Notes: generated by a model from the sequence alone, not told the origin. Shown: positions 49,701 through 61,901, counted from the stretch's first letter. The stretch is DNA of 64,000 nt from Protea cynaroides (GCA_028583415.1 CM053275.1:7259056-7323055), one strand, 5' to 3'. Numbers and translations are program-made.

Positions 49701-52700
49701 GATTCCAAGAGAAACGAGTAGGTTGTAAAAATTAGAAGATGAAATGGTCTTGATGTTACTGAGTCCTATTAAATTTGGCCTTACCCAACCTTGGCAGCCA
49801 GTAATATTCAAAAGCTTCGGACAAAGCCGGAAAAGACAGTTTTTTTTTTTTTTTTTTTTAATTTAAAATCAGCAAAAATAGAATTTTATTCGTTCAGAAA
49901 AAATCAGACCATAAGCTTGTATAGTCGAAGTATATTTGGTCAGTACTGCCAGGTGCCATTTCGCATGGAGCCCAAACTTTTGTCAACAGGTAGACCCTGA
50001 GGTCCCTACCCACCTGTCTAGTTTCAGCTTAATTGGAGCTGACGAAGTGGCAAAATCGAACGCTCAAAATTCAGGTGCTATAGGAGGTCTATGGGATTAT
50101 GGGAGGGTGCACGGAAAATACATGGGTGCATGGACATAAGGGATTTTATTTGAATGAATTTGAAATTTGACTTGTGGCCAATCCAGGTGTTGCAGTTTCT
50201 ATAATGTTGGAATTGCCACGTCATCCTGCTATTGGCAGAATTACATAGGCTGACCAGATAAGCTTATCTGGATGGGCCATGGATTAGCAATTTTTCTTAC
50301 TTGTATTTATGACTTTACAATTAACTCCCCAGCCCCAACAAAGGAAAATAATGCAATATATTCTTTGTAATATTTTTTTTTCCTGTAAATTTCTAGTGAA
50401 GTGAGAAATTGTTTACTTGTTGGCTATCTGTATGTAAACTATATCAATTATGTCATTTTCTTCAGCGTTGAATTTTGTGAATGCTTTGGCAGCTTTGCCC
50501 TTTTTCCGGTTTTGGGTTCCATTGAAGGCATATTCTAATGTGGGTTATGTTGCACAGTGCATTCTGCAATCCTGCTGATGTTGAAGCATTTACAGAAGAG
50601 AAAAAAAATTCTTTGCTAATTAAACGTCAGGGTAAGGGGGCTGACTTTGTTCGTGCAGTAGAGGAGATTATTGATAGCTATGAGAAGGCAAAGAAACCAG
50701 ATCAAGATGTTGATTATAACTCCGGTGATGAAGGTACTGCATCATACAATGGGCATTCAGAGGGTTATGGTGGAAAATCATGGATGAAAGTTCAGAGACA
50801 AAACACTGTGAGGATGTCCAATTCTCATTCAGAGTCTTTACATGCTTCTAAGATTAGCAATGAGTCATGTAATCCCATTGATGTTCCTGTTTCAATGGAT
50901 AATACTGAACTGCATGATATGGGGACAGTATCGATGGAGCGTATGGGAAATGCACTGTTTGTTACTAATCTTCGAGAAACAAATTTGGAGACTAATATTG
51001 CTTTGAGAAAAAAATTAAGAGATACACAACTTCAAGGATGTTTTGTGCAGAGGACACCATCGGTTCGAAGGTCTAGAAGTTCATTAAAGGTTGATCCTTG
51101 TAAACTTCGAGGCCTTATTAGACCATTAAATGGTTGTGGCAAGACTACTAAAGATGCAGCCTATACTGCTAGTTTGGATGAACCCTTGAAAAATAAACGG
51201 ATCAAAAAATCACTGGATCCCTCTGTTCAGCAGGATGTAGATTCACCAGTCCGTTCTGCAGTTTTTGGTTCTAATGGGAGTAGCGAGGACAATGGTTCTG
51301 AAGTAGTCACAACTAACTGCGGTATGATTAGTTTGAATGAAGGAAGCACATTGGAATCCAGCTGCAAAGTTGAACACCATGAGACTCCTGGGTGTTTGGA
51401 GAGAGGTGTGGAGTTGAATGAAAGGCTTGATCTCCAGAGTAACACAGTTGTCCTTAAGAAGAGAAGAAAACCAACTAGAAAGCGAGTTACTCAGGATACA
51501 GCGGATTGTACTGCTAGACCTAACAAAGAAACAACTGTTGGGGCTGGCATAATTGTAATTGTACCAGATTCTCGGTGTGAGAAGTTAGATGAGAGGTCCG
51601 GTAAGGGAGATGGGGATGAACACCTACCTTTGTTAAAGAGAGCTAGGGTACGAATGAGTAAACCATCTAGAGAGGAAGAGCTTGATAATTCCATGCACAC
51701 AGAAGAGAAGCCCTTGGAGGAGACAGAGCATGACAATCTTGTGAACTCAGAGAGGAAACATACTGAGGAGACAGAGCATGACAACCCCATGAACACAGAA
51801 AAAAAACATACTGAGCCACTTAAAGAGGAGACAGAGCATGACAACTCCATGAACCTAGAAAGAAAACATACTGAGGAGGTTCTTGTTAATAATTCAGAGC
51901 AGGTTTCCACATCCACTCTTTGTGATGATGATTGTTCTGTTGGTAGAGCTTCGTTGGAGGTGAAGGGAGCAATGAGTAATGCATCACCTTTGAAAAATTG
52001 CTCCCATGTTACTGAAAATGGAGTTATGTTTTGGAAAGCTAGGAAATATCAATGGCGTGGTGGGTCGTTGGATGGTGAAGCTGCTTTACCTCCATCTAAA
52101 CGCCTTCACCGGGCTTTGGAAGCAATGTCTGCCAATGCAGCTGAAGATGATCAAGCTGGAAGTGAAGCTCCAGTAGCCATGAAAATGCTTTCTAGCAGCT
52201 CTTCTGATTTGAGTCCTTGCCATATTGCTGGAGCTAGTGAAGTACAGAATGCATTGGAAAGACGAAATGTGAGCTTTAGTGATGCATCCGAGTGTTCCGG
52301 CAGCTTTAATACACCAACTAACGAGGTTCAGACAGAAACATTAGATATGAAATCTTGTGACCACGTGGTGAGAAGTTCCAGTAGCTCAAGACGGGGGGAT
52401 GCCAAAGAAATGGTCAGTGAGGGCTTGAATGTTGGGGATGCCAAAGATCTTGAAGATTCGTCTGTTGATACTGAAATTGCCAAACCGGATGTTGATGTTA
52501 GAAGTTCACAACCTTGTTCGTCCTTTTATGGAAGCCAGGATACTCTCTTGTCTGGTCAGTTGGATCAGCCTTCGTCTTCCATGGAAGAAGGCAAAAATGT
52601 TATTGCAGATGCAGCCAAAAAGTGCTCCGGTTATACCTCAGAGGGGGAGGGTTGCTCTCATGCAGATAAAATAGGTCATGTGCATTATAGTATTCGCCAG

Positions 52701-55700
52701 GAACTGGATTCTGTCTCTGAGGCTAAAGATGTGGGCGATTCCTCAGCCCTGACTGGCACGTATGTGCTTCTCTCAACTGCTGACTGTAACTGTCGTGAGG
52801 ATATGAAATCTCTTAAATCTCCGACATATGAGAACAATAGCGATAAGGGCATGTAAGGGTTTTTTTTTTTGGGTGCATATATATTATTTCTTTTGAAACT
52901 CCTATGTCTTTTGACAACTAAACTATTAGTGTTGTTTAAGTTTATGTATCTTTGTGATATCTTTGCTGTTCACTCTTTGAATTGACTTTCTTAATCTGGA
53001 ATTTTGTTCTAAAATGTTGGTATAGGTGGGAGGCTGCACAATTAGTTGGACATAAACAAACACAGGATGGCTCAGATGCTTGTCCATGTTCAAAGCCAAT
53101 GAAAGTTTTGATTGCTGCTGCCCAGGCTAAGAGACACTTATCTAGATCATATTCTCTTTCTGATAATCCTTTGGACAATAAGGTCATTGTGGATGCTGTC
53201 TCAATTTTATCTCCAAGGAATAGGTTTGAATCTGCTGAGCAAGTGTCTCCTTCCAAGACCTTGAGTTCTCAGGTTCATGCTTTGGATAATAGGATTGATA
53301 TATGTAACAGTGCTGGAAGTCCTGATGTTCTTCCACACCATAAAAAAACTGAGCATTTGCTAGATGTGGAAGGAAAAGGGAAATCTGAACCAACAGTGAC
53401 TGATAAGCAGAAATCCTTTAGTAAGTGGAGTGTCCATGCAGAAGCAAATGCTGCACGGAAATCTTTTCAGCTTATGCTTGAAACATTGTCAAGGACCAAG
53501 GAGAGTATTGGTCGAGCAACACGTCTTGCAATAGACTGTGCAAAATATGGTGTTGCCAGTGAGGTGAGCCCAACCTATTAATTTACTTCTGTCATTGTTT
53601 TCTGGATAGTGTTCCTTAGTGCTTTTATTTGTCAAGATTATCATGAGCCAATTTATGACTGCTTTTCTCTCAATGAACAAACTTTTTTTTTTTTTTTTTT
53701 TTTAGTATTTATATATGCATGTTTACATTTCTAGTTTGGTTATTTGTTTTGAGATAGCAGAACTCTGTATCGATTCAAAAGTTATGTCCTGTGCTGCAGG
53801 ATTTTTTTTGGGGGGTTTGGGGATAAACTTTGGCCTATTAAACTTACCTGGGTAACACATACCCAAGTGTCTGCCGTGGCTTCCAACCCTCCATTGTGGA
53901 AAATTTCGTAGGCATTTTAGCAACATTGGCCTTCTTCCTCCCCCATTTGATAAGTGACAAAATACTATTAAAAGGAGTAATAAAAGGCTACAAATATGTA
54001 ATGCTACAACAACAACAAAGAGCAAGGAACAAATGACACCAAAAAAGACTTGTGATTTAGTTGCACTTGCATGGCCGGACCGACATGACTCGTCCTGGAA
54101 CACAGACCACGAAGACCCGGGTCCAAACCTGGTTGTCGGTTCAATAAGGGTGTAAGAGTATTTATCTTTTACTATTTTTTTATTCATGTTTAGCAGTTAT
54201 TGTTAGCAAGTTAGGAGAGAGTCCCAGTTGGTTTCAGCTTCTGTTTTAGGATTCAATTAGTCTTTGTTCTCTTTTTCTTTTTTTATGTAAGCATCCCACC
54301 GAAATATAATGATTTGAATTGAGTTGGTGTGATTATGAAAATTGGTCTGCTTATTGGCTTTGGTTTGAGCCTGATGGTTCGGGACACTGCTTTCTCTTTT
54401 CTCGTCTCTCCCTGCTCGATTCATTCCTGTTTTCTCTGTATCAGGTTCGATTATCTTATTTTCTGCTCTTTCTCTGCTATTGTTTTTCTTCGATTCCTTA
54501 TTTTCTTCCTTTTTATTCCCATTAGTCTCCTTTTAATGCAGTGCTTATCCTGAACTAGGGAAATACAGTGGGAGATCAGCTTGTGGCAGGATCTCAAGTA
54601 AGGAATAAATCCAGATTAAGAGAAATTTAAATAACTCAAATAAAATTATCTTGATGGATCTGAAACTCATTTTCAGACCAAGAAGTTAGTTCAATGGGAA
54701 GAGCATATCTGTAAAATATGATCTAGATCGAATGGACAGATCTCTAGTTATCAGAGAATCTTACAGTTACTAGGAAACTGGAAATCCAAATAGAACGGCT
54801 GAAAATCGTTCCAGGGATTTACAGTTCAATTCAGGAATCAATATAATGGTCTGATCCAATGAATAAACGATCAACATTCAGATTCAGAATATGGAAAACC
54901 AGTTTCAGAAAATTAGAATTGAAGAGTTACAATAGAATTAGGATTCTGAAATCAATGGGTAAATCAGACCTTTAAACAGGGCTGAAGCTATGGCCAGAAT
55001 CAATAGTTGCAGCAGAATTTTCAGAAATCAAATCAGAAACAGAGTTTTTGAGGAATCTGACTTCAACTAGGAAAGCTGAATTCTACTAGAAGAAGATTTA
55101 AAAACTGAACTTGAAATCAGAACTACGAACTAATTCAGAACAGAAAACAGAAGAAGAATAGAGCAGAATTTTAGAAACTGACCTTTTAAGCAATGGAGAA
55201 GAGAAGAGAAGGGAAGATAAGATAAAAGAAGGAAAGAAATCAGATCAAGGATACCATTCCCATATTCCTTTTAAAATTCCAGAAAAATACTTGGTGTCCA
55301 TAATTTAATTTTTCAACTCCATTCTTTTCTGAATTCTAATTTCATCCTTTCTCTTTTATATTAATTACTTATACATCCCAGAATCTGTTTCTTACCCAAC
55401 AGGGGTCCTATTCTGTCCAGAAAATTATGAAATTACCACTAATCCTTCTATTTGAGATCTTCATCACGGTTGGCCCATAGCAACTTAAACTATGGTAGAA
55501 TATTTAAGTGGTATCTTTTCAGATTTTGCACGTGTGATGCATGTTCCTTCTATTTCTCCATCAGGGTTCTATAAACTTTGGCTGCATTAACTTCTTTGGA
55601 TAAGGTTGTCCAACCACCCGCTTTAGGTAACTTGTCAGCCAAGCCACTAGGCAATCTCAATAGCCAGTTGAAGGAATTGCATGTGCCAATTCTACCCTAC

Positions 55701-58436
55701 AACAATTCAAAATTTCCTAAATATTTTTTAAATGACCTTTTAATCTGATTATTTGGATCATTCAATCAGTTCCTGGATTATTACTTTAGTGTGGACTATC
55801 TATGAAGGAAATAGGTGAACTTAAATTTTTTTTTTCTTACATCAGACTCTTATTGCATTGTTGTGATCTTTATGAGAGTAAATGAGTATGTACATTGATT
55901 TTATTTTTTTTTTATATATAATTTGTTCATTTAGGTTGTGGAAATTCTTGCGCGAAATTTGGAAAGCGAATCAAGCTTACATAGAAGAGTGGACCTGTTT
56001 TTCTTGGTGGATTCTATCACCCAGTGTTCTCGTGGCCAGAAAGGTATTTGCATTGCCTTTCTGTTAAAGTAGGAACATACTTTGAATGCTAATCAACTGC
56101 CAGTTGGACACGTGCAAACTCATGGGTGGATGGTTACGACTATGAATCTGTATATTTGCAATAGTAAAACTTAATTTTATATTTCCAGGTGGTGTTGGAG
56201 ATGTATACCTTTCAGCGGTTCAAGCAGCGCTTCCACGTCTGTTGTCAGCTGCTGCTCCTCCTGGAAATGCTGCAAGGGAAAACCGCAAGCAATGTATGAA
56301 GGCAAGTGAAATTGATCTGATGGTTCATATTTTTTTCAAGTTTGTTGAGTAAACTTTAGTTTTTACTCCTTTTACTTCTGTTGTTAAGGTATTGAGACTC
56401 TGGCTTGAACGGAAAACGCTATCTGAATCTATTATTCGCCACCATATGCGAGAACTTGATTCTATAACTGATGCCTCTGTTCCTAGTGCCTTTGCTCGTC
56501 GGCCATCAAGATCTGAGAGGGCAATAAATGATCCTATCCGAGAAATGGAGGGAATGCTTGTTGATGAGTATGGAAGGTTTGTATTTTTTGCGATTTTTCT
56601 TGTATTAGTCACATTGGATGGATTTTTTCATTGCAATCATACCTTGTATATATGACTTGGAATCATACCTCTTACTGGGTTCTCTTTTGTTGCTCAGCAA
56701 TACTAGCTTTCAGCTACCGGGTTTTAACATGCCACGGATGCTAAAAAATGAAGAGGAAGGAAGTGATTCTGATGAGAAGAACTTTGAAGCAGTTACTCCC
56801 GAACATGAGCCTGAAATTCCTTTAGAGCGGGAAATGGCCTCTACATCTCTTAATGACAAGCATCGACATATTTTGGAAGATGTTGATGGTGAGCTTGAAA
56901 TGGAAGATGTGGCTCCGTGTTGTGAAGTTGAACTGAATTCCATCTATAAAGGTGCAGGAGTTGAAGCATTGCATACTTCACATTGTCAATTGGACCAGTG
57001 TATTTCCTTGCCCTTTGCCCCTCCACTTCCTGAAGATGTGCCACCAACTCCTCCTCCTCTGCCAACTTCGCCACCACCCATGGCCCCTGCCCCTTCATTG
57101 GCCATTCTTCGGGCCATTACTGATAATGGTGATTCAAGCCGTTATATGGGTACACATGTGAGAATCTGATGCTGATTCCTTTGTTCATAAATTGCACTTT
57201 TAAGTTTCTGTTTCTTTTCTTCTGGTCAGAGGCTCAGAGCTGGTTAAGGAAGTAGCATAATAATCTTGATCTAATGTTTGCTCATTGCTATGGTGTACAT
57301 GAACAGAGCATGCAAAACCACTACCAACAATCTATGGCTCAGCAAAGTGGCAATAGTGGAATGACCTCGGATACTGTTCCTTACTTTTCTACCAGATATA
57401 GTGATCTTCCCACCCCAATGCACAGACCTGGCTCGTCTTGTTCTTCTGGTTCCCGTGGTAGCTTTCCTGGCTCTCATCCGTCAACTGTGCATCCTGTGAA
57501 TAATGTTCCACAGACAAATGGTGTACCAGTGGAGAATAAGGCTTACCGTCTACTGCCTCCACCTCCCGTGTCATCAAATCAGTTTTCCTATGTTCAGGGA
57601 GGTCAGAAATCACACTCTTGGAGGGAGACATCAGGCTCTTTGTTCACCAAGAAATTCCAGGTTGATCAAGATATGAATGGGGGAGACTTTTATGCTGGTC
57701 GAGAGAGAGTGAAATTAGCCCCACGTGAGATTGGTGATGGTGGACTTTCTCTGCCTGCTTATTCAGGTGACTGAGTCATTCCTCTGATGCTTAGAACCTA
57801 TTTCATTTCATACTATATTTGTGCCCTTGTGGCTCAATGGTTTCCTTCCTTTATCCAGACTCTGCTTATTTTGATAAAGCTGAGGGATCATATGCAACTG
57901 TTTCTTCCTACTATGGGCCACAATGTGAATCTGCCAGAATCCCAAACCGTGGGTGGTCTTTCCCTCCCAGGGCATTGGATTATAGGCATTCTACACCAAA
58001 CATAAGACCTCCTGAAGGTACATGTTCTGGAACTGATTTATGTGATCTGCCTATTTAAGTCATCCTCTCATTGTCTTGATTCCCGGCCAGAACAAGAAAC
58101 GCGCGCGCGCACACACATACGCATACATACGTACACATATACACATACACATATACACATACACATATACACACATACTTGCACCCAAAAAAAAAAAAGA
58201 GGAAAAAAAATATATTTTTGTCATTTGCAACAGATCCGATTTTAAATAGCATTCCATGGTGTAAAATTAATGCACTCAAGTGTCATATCAATGTGTTTGG
58301 AGTATGTATTAAGATTATTATTGTGTCAGCTTTTGCATGGCATTGGCAAAATCCTTCACGTTTTAGGCTTATAAGGGTTCCTGGTTTTGCAGCTTCAATC
58401 TTTTGGAGACCAAGATGGTCTTCGTCTGGGAGATAG
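40749..58436 (+). CDS. HUA2-like: HUA2-like protein (PWWP and CID/RPR domains)
   Basis: Nuclear regulator related to Arabidopsis HUA2 and the HULK proteins, which affect flowering genes and pre-mRNA processing. Exons: 40749-40868, 41412-41488, 50558-52852, 53026-53563, 55935-56043, 56189-56301, 56389-56576, 56698-57157, 57307-57766, 57859-58017, 58393-58436; phases agree and give 1520 residues (Arabidopsis HUA2 is about 1390). Seen: basic start MAPSRKKGAGK; PWWP domain at ~20-90 (KVGDLVLAKVKGFPAWPATV, WGYSTDWKKVLVYFFGT, ADVEAF); a long low-complexity Ser/acidic middle coded mainly by the 2.3-kb exon 3, with basic nuclear-localisation-like patches (KKRRKPTRKR); CID/RPR domain at ~960-1090 (FQLMLETLSRTKESIGRAT, RRVDLFFLVDSITQCSRG); then RLWLERKTL, SFQLPGF, a Pro-rich stretch (PTPPPLPTSPPPM) and a C-terminus with FWRPR. 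It most resembles the HULK2/HULK3 branch. The start is the first ATG giving the conserved N-terminus. Intron 2 is 9,069 bases, and intron 6 starts with GC, not GT. Confidence 0.95.
42490..42870 (+). repeat. Dispersed intronic repeat, copy A
   Basis: Carries GGCCATTTCGGTGGTCAA, GGCCATATTTTGG, AACTTCAGGGAAATCCTAAT and GGCTTTGGACC, shared with copies B and C. No coding potential or clear ends. Confidence 0.55.
43975..44330 (+). repeat. Dispersed intronic repeat, copy B
   Basis: Shares GGCCATTTCAGTTGTCAA, AACTTCAGGAAAACCCTAAT and GGGTTTGGACCCTAGG with copy A. A C run followed by an A run occurs downstream at 44451-44479. Confidence 0.55.
45051..45775. mobile_element. Foldback element with ~345-bp inverted arms
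   Basis: The left arm (45051-45395) and right arm (45413-45775) are reverse complements along nearly their whole length with small differences: for example AATCTTATTATAGTAAACATC on the left against GATGTTTTACTATAATAATAAG on the right, and TTGGATTTGTTG against CAACAAATCCAA at the 17-base loop. No gene inside. Transcribed as part of intron 2 it would fold into a long hairpin. Confidence 0.85.
46420..46960 (+). repeat. Dispersed intronic repeat, copy C
   Basis: More diverged copy with AAACTGGAACTTTAAGGAGA, TTTGGTTTTGGACC, CTACTGTATTATTTCCC and a CTACACATACTTTAGGCCTAG region corresponding to TTTACACATGATTTAGTGCTAG in copy A. Confidence 0.45.
47850..48015 (-). mobile_element. AU-type SINE with perfect 17-bp TSD
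   Basis: On the minus strand it has a tRNA-like head with a B-box-like GGTGGTCACGGATTC, then GGGTAAGGCTGTGTACA and CAGACCCTGCAGTAGTGG, GAGCCTCATGCACTAGG and a T-rich end, as in the AU SINE family of flowering plants. The flanking 17-base direct repeat TAGAACCACTGATAATA (47833-47849 and 48016-48032) is perfect, proving retroposition at this site. Confidence 0.9.
51650..51885 (+). repeat. Imperfect ETEHDN-type protein repeat within the HUA2-like exon 3
   Basis: The exon encodes four diverged units of the form (E)ETEHDN-x-(M/V)N-x-E-(R/K)-KHTE, the first being EELDNSMHTEEKP. DNA words GAGACAGAGCATGACAA recur three times. The repeat is in frame, strongly charged and lies between the PWWP and CID domains, where the family is poorly conserved. 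Confidence 0.85.
53564..55934. other. HUA2-like intron 4 (2,371 bp)
   Basis: Contains T runs and, from 54540 to 55260, purine-rich sequence full of CAGAAT/CTGAAA words that on the minus strand resembles an LTR-element leader (compare 10100-10600). No coding domain recognised. Confidence 0.45.
56302..56388 (+). other. GC-AG intron (HUA2-like intron 6)
   Basis: The coding frame ...QCMK continues into VLRLWLERK only if the 87-base intron starts at GCAAGT (after AAG) and ends TTGTTAAG. No GT alternative keeps the conserved sequence. A GC donor with consensus AG|GCAAGT is a known minor U2-type class. Confidence 0.8.
58090..58200. repeat. Compound (CA/TA/CG)n microsatellite in HUA2-like intron 10
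   Basis: Alternating GCGCGC, ACACATA and CATACACATA units, then an A run. The frames read on both strands here are low-complexity artefacts. Confidence 0.85.
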
Positions 58437-60934
58437 AAGTAGTGGTATGTCAATGTCATGATTCCATTTCTTTGATATTGTGGATTTTTAAAATTGTTCT
58501 CACGTAGTTTCTTGTAATTATTAGGTGTGATCCATTTTTGATCTGGACGCTGCGGCTTGTTAAAAACATTTGAGGCAATTCTTTATGGGAGATCTCATTT
58601 GCTTTCAGTAAGAGTTCCTCAGGGAGAGGATACAAAACTGATGGATGGCATGTTCAACGTTCCTCATTGTATATATGTATTTTACCCTGGTTTCTGCAAA
58701 TGTAGAAGGCAGATTAGGCAGTCATTGTGGAGAGAATTTGTACATTAACTTTATGCTGTCATGTCTCATTCCCCTCATATGTAAATGTAAATTAGTTTTT
58801 AAGGCCCTTCGTTGGAACCTCATCAACAATTTTTTTTCCAATTTATAAGATCAATTTTTGAATATTGATCTTCTGCATCTTTTGTAAGGATTTCTTATAC
58901 ATAATTTCATTTAGTAGGGAGTTATGGGGAGTTCTTGTTTCTATTTGTGTGTTCTGATATTCATCACAAGGGACAACCTGTTTTGAAACTATCTTTGAAG
59001 AGTATGTAAATATGTTGTCCCTTGTTATCTGGTGTTACAGACTCTGCTTTTGTCTTTGGTTGAGTGGCTACCTATTTTGCAGGTAGCCATCATTGCTGGA
59101 ATGGCTGTGCCCATGGAAGAATTATCATCAGTATGATAGGAAACATGCTTGTTTGTAGTTGTTAGCATATGTATGTATTATATTGATAGGAAACATGCCT
59201 CTGGTATAGTACGTTGTTTGTACTAGTTAGCATGTATATGTATTATATTGACTTTTCATGAGTGTATTGGACAATGATATAGAGATTTTAGTTCTGTATT
59301 CAAGGAATATTTTTTTTTCCTTAGGCTTGAAGGTTCCATGAAGTCCTGAACCTTGCAGGATCCGTACAGTACCCCGACTAGGCTAGGATGAATCGGGCAG
59401 AAGGTGGTGTGGCAGCCGATTCTGCAGGGTTACTATCCGATTGGCTCTGTTTGGTTACAAGGAAAACAAAGGAAATAAAAGTGAAAAACAAATCAAAATT
59501 AAAATGCGAACTTTTGTAATTAAGTGCTTAACATGATTGTGTAATTTACTATACAACATTCCAAATTTGTTCATTAAATTCTTATAATATTTTGCAGTCA
59601 AATTTGTTCATTAAATTCTTATAGTATTTTGCAGTCAATTTCCTTAGCTTTAAGAAGGAAAATAAAGATTGTATTTGAAAAATGTGATTATTATATAAAA
59701 TTTTTGATTTATTTTTCCTAAGAAGGAAAATAAAGATTTTCTTTCTCTTCCCCCCCCCAAAGTACTCTCAACCATCCGTACCTCCCTCAAAAATAGAAAA
59801 ACCTGAATATCTTAAAAAGCCAAGCTTGGCTATATAGGGCACTCAGAAGATTCATTCTACATTGGCTTTTCAAACTGCCCAAAATACCTTTTAGTGGCCT
59901 TAACATCTACTTTCCAAGTATATATTATATAATTAGTAACACTATATTCCTTGAGGTTTTTATTTTATTCTAGCATCTAATCATACTCAATTCAATAAGG
60001 TATGGTATTTGATGTATTAGAATAATCTGATGCCTTAATTTTTTTTTTTTGGGTAAAATATTGATGCTCTAACTAGTTTACTAATTCAGTGAGGTGGAAT
60101 CAGAGAATAGTTTAGATGCCATCAATTGCAATATGTAGTTAGGTCATCTTAGTACATATTTAGAATGTAGTTTTAAAAGTGAAATAAAAAAAAATGAAAA
60201 TATGTTATTAAAAGATAATCTGGGTATTTTAAAAAACCAAGGGAAAAGAGAAGCTGCTTTTATGTTATTTTATTTTTTATTTTTGAAGTGGAAGTTTAAA
60301 TTATTGAGGGAGTAAGAAAAAAAAAATTATGTAGTAAAAATAAGTTAAATTTATGCCATTAATTTATTTGGCCAAAATTGAATAAAAATTTAAAAATAGT
60401 AATATTCAAAATTTATAATTGTTTCTACATTAATATTGAAGTCCACCAAAAAAAAAAAAAAAAAATCTCTTCACACTGAAAATGATAAATTTAGATCTCA
60501 CCCTACCCTTATTTGGAGATAATTTTGATATTTAAAGAGATGAGATATTAAAGATCTTTCTTTTCACTATTTTTTTTCTCCAAAAGTTATAATATTTGGT
60601 AAGAATTTTCATTATTTGTCATTTTCTTCTCTTTTCCTTTCTATTAATTTCTTACCAAACAAAGAGAGCTTTCGCGATCTAAGGACCACGTGAAGAGCTT
60701 GCAGGGCTTCAATGCTCTGGAATTCTGGTTTGAGGTCAATATTGATTTGACCGTCAAAAAACTCGGAACTCATAAATAGGATCTCTTCCTTTCCCCTCAA
60801 TTTTCTCAATTTTATCATACTTTTATCATAAATGGATAATGTATCAAACCAAAAAATAAGTTGGAAGAAACAAAAAAAAATAAAGGGTGGGAAATAGGAA
60901 AAGATTGAAAAAAACCAATCAAGAACAGAGTCCC
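58437..60934. other. HUA2-like 3' UTR and intergenic region
   Basis: Eight bases after the stop is a good donor (AGTG|GTATGT, 58445), and TATTTTGCAG ends at 59082, so the 3' UTR probably contains an intron and continues from 59083. Two short duplications occur: ATAGGAAACATGC units at about 59136-59235 and a ~40-base unit with TTTGTTCATTAAATTCTTAT at about 59563-59640. The rest is AT-rich with A and T runs. The promoter of the glutathione peroxidase gene must lie near the right end; no convincing TATA box was seen. Confidence 0.5.
59444..60670. mobile_element. Possible MITE-like element bounded by CTCTGTTTGGTTA ends
   Basis: GCTCTGTTTGGTTACAAGG at the left and CTTACCAAACAAAGAGAGC at the right are imperfect inverted repeats, similar in type to the ends at 4-326. 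The interior is AT-rich and noncoding. It could be two separate elements or coincidence. Confidence 0.3.
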
Positions 60935-61901
60935 ATGGGTTCTTCTCAATCGATTGCCGAACATTCTATCTATGAATTCACAGTCAAGGTAAAGTCAGAA
61001 CCCTGTCACCTTTCTTTCATTCTTCCTGCTCATCCTGTGGGTAAGAACACTTCAAAAGATTTTATTTTTTTGTCCCCATTTCTCATCTTCCTGTTCTTTC
61101 TGTCCAGGATTGTAGAGGTAAAGACGTTGATCTTAGCATTTACAAAGGGAAGGTTCTCCTTGTTGTTAATGTTGCTTCCAAATGGTATTCTTTTACTTTT
61201 CCTTTTTTTTTTTTTTTTTTTTTTTTTTCAAACTTGATATATAGGAATGTTCCTTTAATTTTGGGTTCAAACTTGTAGAAATAGACCTCCTCAATTGCCT
61301 TATCTTTGCTTCTATGGAACAGTGGTTTTACGGACAGCAATTACACGGGGTTGACAGAACTCTACAGCAAATACAAGGACAAAGGTGAGATTGTTGTTGT
61401 TTAACTTCTTCTTCCTTTTCTTTCTCTGTTCCGTTAAATTTATTTTCCAATTTTAGGAATGGAAATTAAGTGGATCTTGAATTGTATTTCATCATTCATT
61501 TTTCAAATAATAACTCTAGTTGTGAATTGTGATGCGGCAATGAAAATTCCTCTGGTATTTTCCGCTTCTATAACTTATATTGGACGCTGCCCAGGAGGTT
61601 GTGATAATTTCCTTTAATTGAAACAATACGGATCTATAAAGTTCGCTCTGATGATTTAATACAACCAGAAGTAGCTATGTAGTGGGTTCTTTAAATCAAG
61701 TCTACAAATGAATAAATAGGTCCCATCTTTTCCCAGTTATTGTTTTCTCTCTGAAGTTGTGTGAGTTCTGGTTGAATTTCAGGTTTGGAGATATTGGCGT
61801 TTCCATGCAATCAATTTTTGTCTCAAGAGCCTGGCACAAGCGTCGAAGCAGAGACGTTTGCTTGTACAAAATACAAGGCTGAGTATCCAGTTTTCCAAAA
61901 G
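60935..61901 (+). CDS. GPX: Glutathione peroxidase, GPX4/5-like (5' part)
   Basis: Thiol peroxidase of the plant PHGPx-like family, which reduces lipid and other hydroperoxides and in plants is recharged mainly by thioredoxin. Exons 60935-60988, 61108-61184, 61323-61384 and 61783-61901 give 104 residues with consistent phases and GT-AG introns. Seen: KGKVLLVVNVASKCGFT with the peroxidatic Cys (Cys, not selenocysteine), the split TGT codon at the exon 2/3 junction, the LEILAFPCNQF motif with the catalytic Gln and a second Cys, QEPGTS, and ACTKYKAEYPVFQK with the region of the resolving Cys. The remaining ~65 residues, including the W-N-F motif, are not found before the right edge, so intron 4 exceeds 2.1 kb. 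The N-terminus MGSSQS has no transit peptide but fits the M-G-x-x-x-S myristoylation pattern, as in Arabidopsis GPX4/GPX5. The start is the first in-frame ATG of the exon giving the family N-terminus. Confidence 0.93.

Larger units (their letters stand above)
41489..50557. other. HUA2-like intron 2 (9,069 bp)
   Basis: Donor ATGTGAGT and acceptor TTGCACAG split an Ile codon inside the PWWP domain. The intron holds three copies of one dispersed repeat, a foldback, an AU-type SINE and homopolymer runs (all listed). I recognise nothing in 41489-42480 or 48060-50550 except a possible LINE-like tail near 48969-49010. Confidence 0.8.

Noticed and set aside
51227..51916. Minus-strand frames of 72 and 141 codons
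   Set aside because: They are antisense shadows of HUA2-like exon 3.
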